A DNA stretch of 64,000 nt, taken from positions 41,271,192 to 41,335,191 of the forward strand of contig NC_068566.1 of the NCBI RefSeq assembly GCF_025698545.1, in the 5' to 3' direction. Position 1 is the stretch's first letter; the number at the start of each line of letters is the position of its first letter. The notes beneath the pieces were generated by a model. That model made no database searches, had not been told where the DNA came from, and worked only from the letters and a program-made list of their open reading frames with translations. This DNA is from Gossypium raimondii. Its lineage: Eukaryota; Streptophyta; Magnoliopsida; Malvales; Malvaceae. A program made the position numbers and the translations under genes. Below are positions 47,638 to 59,640 of this stretch, piece by piece.

Positions 47638-49157
47638 ATGAATATAGCTTCATGAGTATTGTGGTATAAATATTGGGTTATCCTTGATATGTATAGATTT
47701 CATATTTTAAATGAACTAATATGATTAAAGACTACATGAGCTTACTAAGTATTTATTGCTTATGTATTTGTTTTTATTTACCCTACAGATTATCGGAAGC
47801 TCGATTGGGTTAGAAGCTTGTCGGAGATATATCACACTATCCATTGGTTCTATCGGTAATTTTGGAAGATTTGATTCTAGTTGTAATGGCATGTGTAGTA
47901 ACCAATTTTGCCCCAGGCCCAATCTAAAACCCAAAATAAATAAACCATCTACATTTTTTAAAACCCAATTACAATACAACCCAAAATAGAGACCCAAACC
48001 CAATAAACTAAACCTAGCCCGAAAAAAAACAAAAAATAAGAGAAAACCTAAGCAGAAAAACCAGCAGCAGCCACCCTCAACAGCAGCCATGCTCATCGCC
48101 GGCCCTTGCGCCTTTCCTCGCACGTGCTCCCACGATCACCTGCAAACACGGACTCAGAGAGTCCATTAGAGAAAATACAGTGTAAAACATAAAATAAAAT
48201 CAATTTTTGGGGTTATATAAAGCCATTTTCATTCTATAAAATGGGGGGATTTTTGGGGGGTGTAAAATATATTCGAAAACGGAGAGAATACAGAGAAAGA
48301 GGAGAAAAAAATAAAAAGAGGAATACACAAGCAAATTTTTTTAGGTGATTTTCTCCATTTTTTTTATTTCCATTTTTTACAAAAGAATAATAAAAAATAT
48401 AAAAGGGTGCTTACCTGGTTTTGAGAACCGGATCCGAGCACCGTTCGCGGTGGTTCCATGGCAGTCAATGGCGCCATGAAGGCTAGGTTTGGAAAACCTA
48501 GCAGACAAACTTCTCCCTTTTCCCCTCTGTTTATGTTTTTTAAAAAAAGAAAAAATGAAATGAAGCAGAAACAGTTTTTTTTTGGAAGGAAAATGTTGGT
48601 TTTATTATTAAAGCAAAACGGCGCCGTATGGGAGGGGGGGTCCGCGCGTCGACCCGACCCAGTTCCAAGATCCGCGCCTATTCCTTTAAATGGTCCATTT
48701 GCGCATTTGGTCCTTCAATTTTTAAAATCGTTTTTAAATCAGTTTTTTTTCTTTTTAAATGTGGCCGCACACTTTGCTTTTGTTTCATTTTGATCCTCAT
48801 TTAAACGCACTGTTTGGGGAAAGGAATTATTTCCATTTTGGCCCCTCATATAATGTATGCGTTACAAATTGGCCCCCGTTCTATTTTAATTTCATTTTTT
48901 GGTTATTTTGTTTTTTTTGCAATTCGTTTTTTTTAATTTTTTATTTTTAAAATTATTACTATATTATTTATTATCATTTATTACTATTTCTATATTTATA
49001 CATGCATTTTACATACGTTTTATATTTTTTTATTTTATCTTTTTTAACCTTTATATACTTTATATTATATATATATACTTATATATTTCTTTTATTTTGT
49101 AAATATATACACATGTACATACTTTTATGTTTTTATTTTATTTTCATAATTCTTACA

Positions 49158-49207
<50 letters not shown>

Positions 49208-50243
49208 CTATAATATGTGTGTACATGTTTTTTAGAAATTATTACAGGGCTTTTGCTTTACATGTTTCATTCCTTTTAGATGTATACTAATATATGTTGG
49301 AAAAGATACATGCACACTCACATTTTAATTTACTTGTAAATTGTACTTGTATATATATTTATAAATATTTATTCATATATGTTTGAAATTAAAGTTGTGT
49401 TTCACATTATACATTAACTTTTAACATACCTTTCGGGAAATATATTTTGGTTTTATCGAAGCATTAAAATCATTATACTTTTACAAATTTCCAAAATATT
49501 TGGCATTCATGATTCTCGGGAAAGATTGTGTCCTAACTTACTGGATTGCGATTTTTTTTCGGTGAATTTAGAAAGCCAAGTATTTGTTTTGCAATAAATT
49601 CGTAAATTTTAAATAAAAAACTTATTCTCGGGAATTCAAAATGTTGGGTCCTAACTTACTGGTCATGACATTTTCTTCTCGAAATAAGAATTTTCAAAAG
49701 CAAAAAGAAATATTCGGGTATTTTGAAGATTTAAAAACATTGTGCCCTAACTCACTAGGTGTGATGTTTTATTTCTTTGAAATGTGAATGTCTTATTTTT
49801 TTTATTCATGAAATAAAGAGTTTTCTTTTAAAATCTTTTCAAATTTTCGACACCAAGACATTAACAAAAATCAATTTGGTACCAATTTTGGGCGTTATGA
49901 GGGTGCTAATCCTTCCTCGTGCGTAACTGACTCCCGAACCTGTTTTCTCAAATTTCGCAGACCAAATTTATTTTTAAGGTGGGCCGATCACACCTTAATA
50001 AAGGATCGGTGGCGACTCCAGTTTTTGTTTTTAAAAGTCGACAACTAAAATTTTTGTTTTCAAAAAAACGGTTTCGACAGCATGTATAAGTTAATTTGGT
50101 CAACATTGGCTCATTAATGTTTTAATTTTGATTGGTTTCAAATATGAATTCTAGATGAAATGAAATGTCTGATAATTAATTTGTAAACTTCGGTAATGCT
50201 CCGTAACCTGTTCCGGCGACGAATTTGGGTTAGGGGTGTTACA
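47638..50243 (+). mobile_element. Fragment of a B/C-type Gypsy LTR, split by an inserted LTR
   Basis: Pieces 47638-47893 and 50085-50243 together match the last 260-390 bp of the solo LTR that ends at 62698, including the phrase atatatcacactatccattg and the ending ggggtgttaca. Family A copy 3 inserted between them. The 5' part of this LTR is missing; its left edge abuts family A copy 2. Confidence 0.85.
47894..50079 (-). mobile_element. Solo LTR, family A copy 3, nested
   Basis: In plus coordinates it begins TGTAGTAACC and ends GGTTTCGACA, with perfect GCATG duplications at 47889-47893 and 50080-50084. It is 2186 bp and has no coding domain. Like copies 1 and 2 it carries an AAACGGCGCCGT motif (48615-48628), a (TA)n tract and ctaacttactgg subrepeats near 49540, 49650 and 49750. 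Confidence 0.93.
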
Positions 50244-50843
50244 AGTTGTCACTACGATCCTGTCAAGTCATTCTAAGTCTTTTTGGGTTTTGTCTGGTTC
50301 TTTGTCCATTGTGTGTTGTATTAATTGATTTTACATATCATTGTAGTTAGCCAAACATATATTTATACTTATACTTGCAATTTGTACTCTATCTTATAAA
50401 GATTTTGTCGGGCTTTATCCGGTTCTTTACACGTTGTGGATTGTATTGGTTAATTTTATATACTAAATATGTATTTATATTTGTACTTGCTATTTATACT
50501 TTATCTTATACTTGTAATTATATTGTTTTGTATTAGTGAAATTAAAAAAAAGCAGGTAAAATTGATGGGTCTAACTTTGATTATATATTAGCAAAATGGG
50601 CCGATCTTAAAAGTTATGTTGGATAATATAAAGCCCAATCAAATTATGTTTATCTTGTTTCCCATTGTACCATTCCCTTTACAAAACAGCTTAATTCAAC
50701 TATTAAAATGGTTTGGGTAAAAATAATAATGTTGAAAAATAAATTTTAAAAAATTAAGTTTATTTAAAATATGGATTATTGGATTGAGCTCGAACTTGAA
50801 CAATTAAGATTAGAGCTCGACTTTGCCTATCTTCTAAAGATAT
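50244..50843. other. Intergenic DNA with short repeats
   Basis: Two loosely similar blocks (ttttgtctggttctttgtcc at 50292 and ttttgtcgggctttatccgg at 50403, each followed by ttgtactt.tatttatact text) repeat about 110 bp apart. No gene is visible. Confidence 0.55.
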
Positions 50844-51331
50844 AATGATTTTTCTTGCCCTCCTACTTTACAAATAAAAAGTCATTTTAGTCTTCTATTT
50901 ATTTTTTCGCCTCTTTCAACCTTTGAACTTATATTTTTGTCAAATCACCTTAAAATAGATGAAAAAAATTATTGTTTGTTAACTTTGCTAAAGTGACATA
51001 CATGTGGATTGCCATGTGTATGCCATCCATGTTAACAATTAATTATTTTTAAAAATTTGAAGAATTCAAATAAAATTATAAAACTATTTTAAACATTAAA
51101 AATCATTAAAATTATTTAAAAATTATATTTTTTAAAATTAAGTAATTGCTAACGTGGCATACATGTGGTAATCAATGTGTATGCCACATCAACAAATTAA
51201 GTTAACAAACCTTAATTTTTTTATCTATTTTGGGGTGATTTGATAAACAATACAAGTTCAAAGGCTAAAAAAGTGAAAAATTAAAATAACTTTTTATTGT
51301 AAAGTTAGAGAGCAAAAAAAAAAAAATCATT
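50844..51331. mobile_element. MITE, family M (copy 2)
   Basis: The ends are inverted repeats (aatgatttttcttgccctcc on the left; agagagcaaaaa...aatcatt on the right). The body matches copy 1 at 38845-39285, including tttgtcaaatcacctt, atgtgtatgcca and tttggggtgatttg. There is no coding sequence. Confidence 0.87.
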
Positions 51332-52402
51332 GTGCCTGTGTTAAATTTGTAATATATTATATATATTTTTATATTTTATAACACATAAAATGAAATATAT
51401 AATAATATATATTATATAATATTATAATCTAAACATTAAAAAATTTATATAAAAATTTTTAGTTATAGAGAAATATATAAAATTATTAAATATTAAATTA
51501 ATATAAATATTTTTAAAATAAAAAATAATATGACAAATCTTAAAATTTATTAAAGTTAATCATTTATAAATATCAACGAATTTAAACAAATTTTAAATTC
51601 ATATTCTAAACCAAATCAAATTTAAACAATCATAAAATATATATTATATTATGCTTAAATAATTAACATCAATAAATTACTTCTTCATTCACTAAAAGAA
51701 CCCTAACTTTTCAGCTGGCAGTGACGGAGATGATTGGCATTATTATAAGATAATAGCTCCTACGTTTTAAAAAAAAATAAAAATAAGATTTAGGGTTATA
51801 TTTTATGTGATATTTGCATGTGGATATGTTGGGAGGACCCATATTTCTTCAAATACCAACTCTCTCAATAGTTTAGGCCATTATTATATATATCATTCCA
51901 ATTTTCAATGTTTTTTTAATTTATAATATTTTTATTTAATTTTTAAAAACAGTGTAATATAAATAGATTTACAAGATGGAATATTGAATTTTTAACTAAA
52001 ATTAATTTCAAGACTTAGAAAATTTTAAAAATTAACAATATTAACAATTAAACTTAAATTTTAAATTAAAAATAAAGCGATTAAATTCCTAAAAATAAGA
52101 GAAGGTAAATTGAAAATGATTAAATATTTACTCTAGAATTGAGTTAGAAAATATAGCAACATAAAATAATTTGAAAATTAAAAAGAAAAATATTGGAACT
52201 ACACGTGACGTTGTGTCTTAAGTTATTACAAAGATTAACCTTTGATTAGGACATTAAACTTGTTCAGTCTTTCTTTTAATTTGCATTTATTAGTTTAACT
52301 AAACTTTGTTCTTTTGGTAACGGCAAGTTTATGCACTCACATCATGCCGCGAGTGAGGAAAAAGCAAACTAAAATCAAAGTTAAGGGGAATATATTTAAG
52401 TA
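51332..52402. other. AT-rich intergenic DNA
   Basis: I see no gene or named repeat here. Confidence 0.5.
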
Positions 52403-52744
52403 GGTTAAAATTTGACTATGGTCTCCGTGCTTTTTAAATTTTGAGAATTTAGTCCCTATATTTATACTTTTAGGAATTTATTATTTTTACTTCTTATATT
52501 TTAAATTTTAAATCAAATTGTTAACACTGTTAAATATTTTTACTAAAAAAACTACTCATTTAGTAATCATGTAATTAAAAGAAGATGTTGTAATTAACCT
52601 AAATTTAATAAAAATTAAAAGTATTAACCGTTAGACTTGAAATTTAAAATCTGAAAAGTAGAGGAACTAGATTCCTGAAAATACAAGTACATGGGCTAAA
52701 TTTATAATTTTCAAAAGTACAAGAACTATAGGCATATTTTAACC
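52403..52744. mobile_element. Small Mutator-type MITE with 9-bp target duplication
   Basis: The ends GGTTAAAATTTGACTATGGT and the complement of ACTATAGGCATATTTTAACC are inverted repeats extending about 80 bp. The element is 342 bp and is flanked by perfect 9-bp duplications ATTTAAGTA (52394-52402 and 52745-52753). A 9-bp duplication is the hallmark of Mutator-like elements. Confidence 0.92.
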
Positions 52745-52753
52745 ATTTAAGTA

Positions 52754-53847
52754 TTACCACTAAAGAAAAATACAATTTATAATAAATTCAAGGCCAACTT
52801 ATAATTTGGTCCATCTACTATGTTAAAATTTAAAGTTTATTCTCTATATTTTAATTTTATATAATTTATTTTTTATATTTTCATTATATCAGTAACTACT
52901 CTAACTATCATTAATTATCTCAGTTAAAATGTTAATGTCATTCAAAATGTAATTTTACTATTGAATTAATTTATAATTTTATAATATCTAGAGGAACTAA
53001 ATAAAATTATTATTTTAAAGATTAAAATAAATTATAAAATCTTGAAATGTGAATATGTTATTTTATTATTGTATTAACTAATAACTTTGCAATTTCTAAA
53101 AATATTAAATACTAAAATTTCACTATTTGGCTAACTCTGGCGTATTGACATGAATTTCTTTCATTGTTGGAAGGAGGATTTTAAGAATAGATTCATGTTA
53201 ATATTTTAATTAAAATATTTATGTACTAACTAATAATATTATAAAATAGAAGATCAAATTGCATCAAATTAAATTTTAATAGGAATAGAATTATAATTTC
53301 ACTTACATTTAAGATATTATATTACAATTAAGGGTAAACTAAGCCATTAAATAAGGGTTAAAAGTAAGATTTTGGTCATCCAAGTATTAAACATTATATT
53401 AGTCACATTTCGGATAATTCATCCGTTAGTTTTAGACACTCTCTTAACAAAACGACAATGTGACAAAATATTATTTTTAAATTTTTTATTTTGACATGCT
53501 ATAAAGTCAGAAATTTCATTAAGGGATCTTTAAATTTTATAAAATTTTAAATTAGAACAATAAAATTTTATTTAATCATTAAAAATATAAAAAATAAAAA
53601 TAATAAAGATGCATTTGAACTCTCATATGGTTTGACGAAAAAAGAGGAAAACATAAAATTAAGTATAGTTTAGGTTAATGAAGAATAAATTTTGTTTAAT
53701 CATTCGGATCATCCATTTTCACACCATCCACTCGTACTCGCGCACTCACTCGCTCATTCAAACAATCAAAAGCCTCTCTCCACACTCCATCCATTCCTTC
53801 ACTCTCAAACTCTGCAAAAGACAGAGAGAGAGACCAAGCTTAAAGGC
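52754..53847. other. FLA4 upstream region
   Basis: The distal part is AT-rich intergenic DNA. The last 150 bp contain a pyrimidine-rich, CTC-rich leader and a short GA run (53822-53833) directly before the FLA4 start. Confidence 0.5.
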
Positions 53848-55122
53848 ATGACAGTTTCATTCTTTATTTCCCATATTACCCCTCTCACATTCTTTTGTTT
53901 CCTCCTCCTATCCTCCTCCGCCGCCGCTGATCTCAACATAACCTCCATCCTCTCCTCCTTCCAAAATCTAACCTCCTTCTCCTCCCTCCTCACCTCCTCA
54001 TCAGTCGCCTCTGACCTCACGCGTCGCCAAGACCCCATCACTGTACTCGCCGTCCCCAACTCTTACCTCTCCATTCCTCCTGCTTCCGACCTCACGCGCC
54101 GCCTCCCACCGTCCTCACTCGGCGACATCCTCCGTTACCACGTCCTCCTACATTATTTCTCCTGGACCGACCTCCTCCAGATCCCGCCGTCCGGCGTCCT
54201 CGTAACCACCCTCCTCCAAACAACTAGCCGCGCCCCTGCCAACTTCGGCGCCGTCAACATCACGCGCAACCCGTTAACTAACTCCATTACGATCCAATCA
54301 CCGGTCACTTTCTCCCCTTCAAACGCCACCGTTTTGTCCGTGATCAAGACGCTGCCGTACAACATCACGATCCTCGCCGTTGATTCCCTCCTCGTTCCGT
54401 ATGACTTCAATTTAATGACTTCAGAAACCCGCCCTCCCCTGGGCCTCAACATTACCAAAGCCTTAATCGACGGCCACAATTTCAACGTTGCCGCCGCAAT
54501 GTTATCCGCCTCCGGTGTCGTCGATGAATTCGAAGCCGACGAAGGCGGCGCCGGGATCACACTCTTCGTCCCCACCGACGGCGCTTTCGGCGATCTGCCG
54601 GGAAACGTTAGATTAAAGTCTCTTCCGGCGGATAAGAAATCGGTGGTTCTAAAATTCCACGTGCTTCATTCATATTATCCTTTGGGTTCGCTCGAGTCGA
54701 TCGTGAACCCGGTTCAACCCACGCTGGCGACGGAGGATAACGGCGCCGGCAGCTTCACTCTCAACATTTCTCGAGTCAACGGATCCGTTGCGATCGATAC
54801 GGGGATTGTTCAAGCGTCGGTTACCCAAACAGTTTTCGACCAAAACCCCGTCGCCATTTTTGGGGTTTCCAAGGTTTTATTGCCTAGAGAGGTTTTCGGG
54901 AAAGATTCAGCCGGGGCAATGGCGAAGCCGGGGAATCCTGTGGTGGGGACGAACGTTCAGCCGCCGGAAACATCCCCGTCCCCGGAGAATTCACCTTGGT
55001 TAAGCGGTCCAGCTTCATCCCCGTCTGGTTTTCACGAAGATATGAAATCTAACGGTGAGAGATTCCGATTGCAAAGCTGCATTGTTGCTCTATGTTGTAT
55101 AGGATTGTATCTACTGGTATGA
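53848..55122 (+). CDS. FLA4: Fasciclin-like arabinogalactan protein 4 (SOS5 type)
   Basis: One exon encodes 424 residues, close to the 420 of Arabidopsis FLA4/SOS5. The ATG at 53848 is chosen over an upstream in-frame ATG (53692) because a typical signal peptide (about residues 1-28, ending SSSAAA) begins there. Two fasciclin (FAS1) domains follow (about 30-190 and 210-355), then a Pro/Ser-rich stretch with arabinogalactan-type motifs (PPETSPSPENSP, GPASSPSG), then a hydrophobic tail fitting a GPI-anchor signal. Several NxS/T sites are present. FLA4 is a cell-surface glycoprotein needed for root wall integrity and salt tolerance, acting with FEI receptor kinases and ABA signalling in Arabidopsis. 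The coding part is much more GC-rich than its surroundings. It appears intact. Confidence 0.95.
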   Translation: MTVSFFISHITPLTFFCFLLLSSSAAADLNITSILSSFQNLTSFSSLLTSSSVASDLTRRQDPITVLAVPNSYLSIPPASDLTRRLPPSSLGDILRYHVLLHYFSWTDLLQIPPSGVLVTTLLQTTSRAPANFGAVNITRNPLTNSITIQSPVTFSPSNATVLSVIKTLPYNITILAVDSLLVPYDFNLMTSETRPPLGLNITKALIDGHNFNVAAAMLSASGVVDEFEADEGGAGITLFVPTDGAFGDLPGNVRLKSLPADKKSVVLKFHVLHSYYPLGSLESIVNPVQPTLATEDNGAGSFTLNISRVNGSVAIDTGIVQASVTQTVFDQNPVAIFGVSKVLLPREVFGKDSAGAMAKPGNPVVGTNVQPPETSPSPENSPWLSGPASSPSGFHEDMKSNGERFRLQSCIVALCCIGLYLLV

Positions 55123-57239
55123 GCTTGAACCTTGAAGTTTATTTTTTTTTACTGCAAATTACTTATTTTTTGTGTTTATTTTTCACAATGAATTGAATTA
55201 TTGGCTACAAAAGAAGCCATTTTTTAATTTATTTTATGCAAAATTGAGAGGGAAAGTTGCTATATTTTTAATCAGTGTATGTCATAATAATAATAATAAT
55301 AATAATAGTAATTTATATTAAAAAATCATCATTTTGCTTTCCATCTTGTAGTTGTATAAAAATGTAAAGCTTTTTCTTTTCATTAATTGGATAATTAATG
55401 GAATTTTGAAGAACATTCCTCCAGCTTATGCTGCATGGTTTTGTCTCTAAACTTCAATACTTTAATTTTTAATTAATTGGTTTTCTTAATTAGCACACTT
55501 TTAAATTTTACTTCCAAAGAGAAAATCATATGGAATTCTTTTTGAAAAACTTTTAACTTAAAATATTGTATATTTTATATATTTAAAATACTCTTCTGCC
55601 CAATCATTCAATTATATATTGGATATGCAATTAGAGCCTAGATAATATTTCAAATGAACTAAAAATATAATTTTTCAGCTTAAATTGGAATATTATATTT
55701 TAAATCTGATTAGATTACATGTGAGATCGTACATGAGACCACATAAACACGTGTTAAATTTAAAATAGGATACATAGTTACATATAAATAAACAGTAATT
55801 ATATCATATAATCTAATTCAATATTATTTAATTTAAATAACACTGAAAGAGAGAGTGGGCTGTTGGTAGATATTTTAATTAATTTAAGCAATTGCATAGG
55901 TGTAAGGGCAATTGTGAAGAAAAGCTAAGAGAGATAGTGGGTGACTGAAGGCAGGCATGATTCTGGTCTCTTCTGCTTTGGTCCCATCTTTTTCAACGGT
56001 TGAGATGCCAGTTTGAGTTTATGATAAAAGCCATGTTTGAGACACTGTAGAAGGGAATCATCATCATAAGTCGGGTCTCTATTTTTTAAATTTGAGTTAA
56101 ATAAACTTAAAATTTTATTTTGAATAAACTCAGATTAAAAATATTAAACCTGAGTCAAATCTGGTCCACTCGTATTAAAAAATTTTAGATTATTTTTTAT
56201 ATAAAATAAATTTAAAAAATAATATATAAAATACACTAAAAGCATTAAAATAAATATTTCTTAACAAATTAAAATTTATTAAAAAGTCTTTATACTTAAA
56301 TAACACTAAAATAATTATAACTTAGTAAATAAATATCTCTAAAATAATAGTAAAATTAATAATAAAATAAAAACTATATAATATTTAAATAATAATAATA
56401 AAATGACAGCAAAACAATTTATTGAAGTTGAGTCCTACTTAAAGCTTAACCCACTCCATCTTTCTACTTTTCGTGGCTCTGACATGATCAGGTCCATAAT
56501 CATGGAGTTGCCTGCTCATCGTGGGGTTGTACAAAATGTTGTAACAATGGAAGCCCGCCAGTTTAGAAATTCATTTTTAATTTGGAAAGCTTAATAAAGC
56601 CATTACCTTTAATCATCCAAAGTCTAGAGTTTGATGAAGAGAGAAAAGGTATTCCTAAAACGACACCAAACAAAATAATGGAAATTAAAAAGATTGCACT
56701 GTACGTTTTCTTCCTTCATAAAGCTAATACTATACTAGCAGGGTGATGCTAAAATCACTACATTATGATATCAATTACATTCATATAGGCAGTAGAGGAG
56801 GATTGATTTGATTAATTTATCATTCATTTAATATTTTTTAAAATAAATCTCGAAATATAAGTTTTAACATGATCTTGAATGGTAGGAGTTAAGCAAAAGC
56901 TCTAGAGCTCTTTTAGATTGTTAATGGTAGCCACGTCGCCCATATCGTTGGTTATGCTCTAGAGCTTTTCTTTTGCTAGCAATTGGCTATTGTTTTTGGC
57001 AAGACAAGACACGATCTTTTGAAATAATAAGTTTTTTGGCCTTTATTTGGCCTCACATGATGATGACACGTGCTCTTTTCAACCCATGGCAACTCCATCT
57101 TTCCGTCCTTTGTGATGTTGCTTGAGTTCTCGGGTACTCCTTTTTCACTATCACGACGATAATGATTTGAATAAAGACTTTTTACATTTGGGTTCTGTTT
57201 ACCTTGATGATTATTAGAGTCTAACTATAAGTCTGAAAA
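55123..57239. other. FLA4 3' flank and intergenic DNA
   Basis: A short AAT repeat (about 55287-55308) follows the gene. I see no further gene. A 63-codon frame at 56403-56594 has no family that I recognise. Confidence 0.5.
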
Positions 57240-57529
57240 TGTAATAGCCTGTTTTCAGTGAAATCAGAACAATGATTTCGAGACTACAAATTCGAGTCTG
57301 GAAGAAAAATTATTTTAATATTATTACATGGTCTGCATAATGATAGAAATGTCGTATGGAAATTTTGTTAAGAAAATTTTACCAATTTCATGTTTAATTT
57401 AATGAAAAGGATCAAATTGCATAAAGTGCAAAAGTTTGATTCTAATAGCTAAATGGATCAAATAGCTATAGAATTCAAAATTGGAGGTCCTTATATGACA
57501 AATAGACCATTTATAGGAGTTAGTAGATA

Positions 57530-58842
57530 AGGTTTTTTTACAAAAATATTATAAAGAATAAAAAATAACTAAAATGTTATAATTTTTTTATTTACCAAAA
57601 TAATATATATATATATATTATTTACAAAAATATATAAAAAAACAAACAAACAAAAAAACTGACACCATTTGATCGAGGCCAATTAAATTAGCGGCACCAA
57701 AGGTGCCAAATAAATTAATTAGCACCAATGGTGCCAAAGTCATTAAGCAGCACCATGGTGCCAAAGGAAAAAAAAATGTGTAATTGCTTTCTAAGTCCTT
57801 CTTATTTATTATTTTCTTTTTATTCCTCTTCAACTCATTTTTTATTTAATAACTCTATTTTAATTTAATAAACTATTCTCATTTAATAACTCTATTTTAA
57901 TTTAATAAAATATTAAGTAATACTTACTTTTTAAATTAAAATAGAGTTAATAAATAAAGAATTCTAATTAAGTGACTATCTGCAGTTTCAAGGACTTGAC
58001 ATGCAAATTTACCATTTGAATTTTGAAAGTGAATTGCTGCTGCTTGCACTAAAATTGAAATGTGGCTAATTGCTTTCTAAGCCCTCCTTATTTTATTTTC
58101 TTTTATTCCCTTCAACTCAATTTTATTTAATAACTCTATTTTAATTTAAAAATTAAGTATTACTTAATATTTTATTAAATTAAAATAGATTTATTAAATG
58201 AGAATAGTTTATTAAATTAAAATAGAGTTATTAAATAAAAAAATTGAGTTGAAGGGGAATAAAAAGAAAATAATAAATAAGGAGGGCTTAGAAGGCAATT
58301 AGTCACATTTCAATTTTAGTGCGCAAGCAGCATCAATTCACTTTCAAAATTAAAAATGGTAAATTTTCATGTCAGGTCCTTGAAACTGCAGATGGTCACT
58401 TAATTAGAATTCTCTCATTTAATAACTCTATTTTAATTTAAAAAATTAAGTATTACTTAATAGTTTATTAAATTAAAATAGAGTTATTAAATGAGAATAG
58501 ATTATTAAATTAAAATAGAGTTATTAAATAAAAAAATGAGTTGAAGGGAAATAAAAAGAAAATAATAAATAAGGAGGACTTAGAAAGCAATTACACACTT
58601 TTTTTTCCTTTGGCACCATGGTGCCGCCAATGACTTTGGCACCATTGGTGCCACCAATTTATTTGGCACCTTTGGTGCCGCCAATTTAATTGGCCTGATC
58701 AGGCTGGTGTCAGGTTTTTTTTTGTTTGTTTTTTTTTTGATATATTTTGGTAAATAAAAAATATATATTTTTTGGTAAATAAAAAAAAGTTATAACATTT
58801 TAGTTATTTTTTATTTTTTTATAATATTTTTGTAAAAAACCC
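57530..58842. mobile_element. 1.3-kb palindromic Mutator-like element
   Basis: The element is flanked by perfect 9-bp duplications TAGTAGATA (57521-57529, 58843-58851). Its ends (aggttttttta and taaaaaaccc) begin inverted arms about 300 bp long. Each arm holds three GGCACC/GGTGCC-type mini-palindromes spaced about 30 bp apart (57692-57766; 58611-58680). Inner modules built on taactctattttaatttaat and aaggagggctta recur several times in both orientations between 57785 and 58590. There is no transposase frame. Confidence 0.93.
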
Positions 58843-59339
58843 TAGTAGATAAGTATGCTTAGTCATCTATGGAAAATTAAATAAAGAAAACGACTAAATT
58901 GGAAAGAGAAAAGATAAAAGATGATAAATAATAAAATAATTAAAAATATCATCATTTTATCATCTTTCCTAAAATTAAAGACATGGAAACCCTAGTTATG
59001 GGTGGAGAGTTCAAGCAAACTATTTTGGCTTGATTAGATCTAGATATTCCAAATACAGAGTTAGAACGAGGAAAAGAAAAAGTATCGGATTAGTAGATTA
59101 CAAATCCACGAACACTTGTCGATGTAAGTTCGTGTAACTAAATTGTATATTTATATGTTTGAATTGAATGTTGTGTATGTGAATTTTGTAAATTGCCATG
59201 TATGAAAATTAATCACATATCTAACAATGTTCGACAAGTATAAAGTCTCGATTGTACAAATGAAAATTTGATAGATACAGTGTTCCCAAATTGGTTGTGG
59301 TTCTGCATGTGTTGCGGACACACCATAGCTCAAAAAAGC

Positions 59340-59640
59340 GTCCCATTATTAGCTCTCATGAGCATCCAATATTAGGCTCTCACAAGCTTCCCGTTATATG
59401 GTTCAGCGAGCTTCCCGTTAATAGCTCTTCGGAGCATCCCGATCGGTTATGATCCTGCATATGTTGTGGACACACCGCAGCTCTTATGAGCGTCCTAATA
59501 TATGGCTCTTCGGAGCTTCTCGTTTAAAGGCTCTTCATGAACATCCTGATTAATGGCTCTTAGGAGCTTCCCGATATTGCTCGCTTGAACTTCCCGTTGC
59601 ATGGCTCACATGAGCTTCCCGTAATATGGTTCGAAAGAGC
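59340..59640 (+). repeat. Minisatellite of gctcttcggagcttcccg units
   Basis: About nine imperfect units of 25-35 bp repeat the theme ggctct(t/c)..gagcttcccgtta. It is part of the family D LTR. Confidence 0.88.

Noticed and set aside
53692..53847. Upstream in-frame ATG extending FLA4 by 52 residues
   Set aside because: The extension is His/Ser/Leu-rich leader-like sequence, and a typical signal peptide begins at the second Met (53848), matching the family's usual length.
54153..54575. 140-codon minus-strand open frame inside FLA4
   Set aside because: It is an antisense shadow of the GC-rich fasciclin coding sequence with no family resemblance.
57618..57833. 71-codon minus-strand frame in the palindrome
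   Set aside because: Its repetitive content comes from the GGCACC/GGTGCC mini-palindromes rather than a protein.
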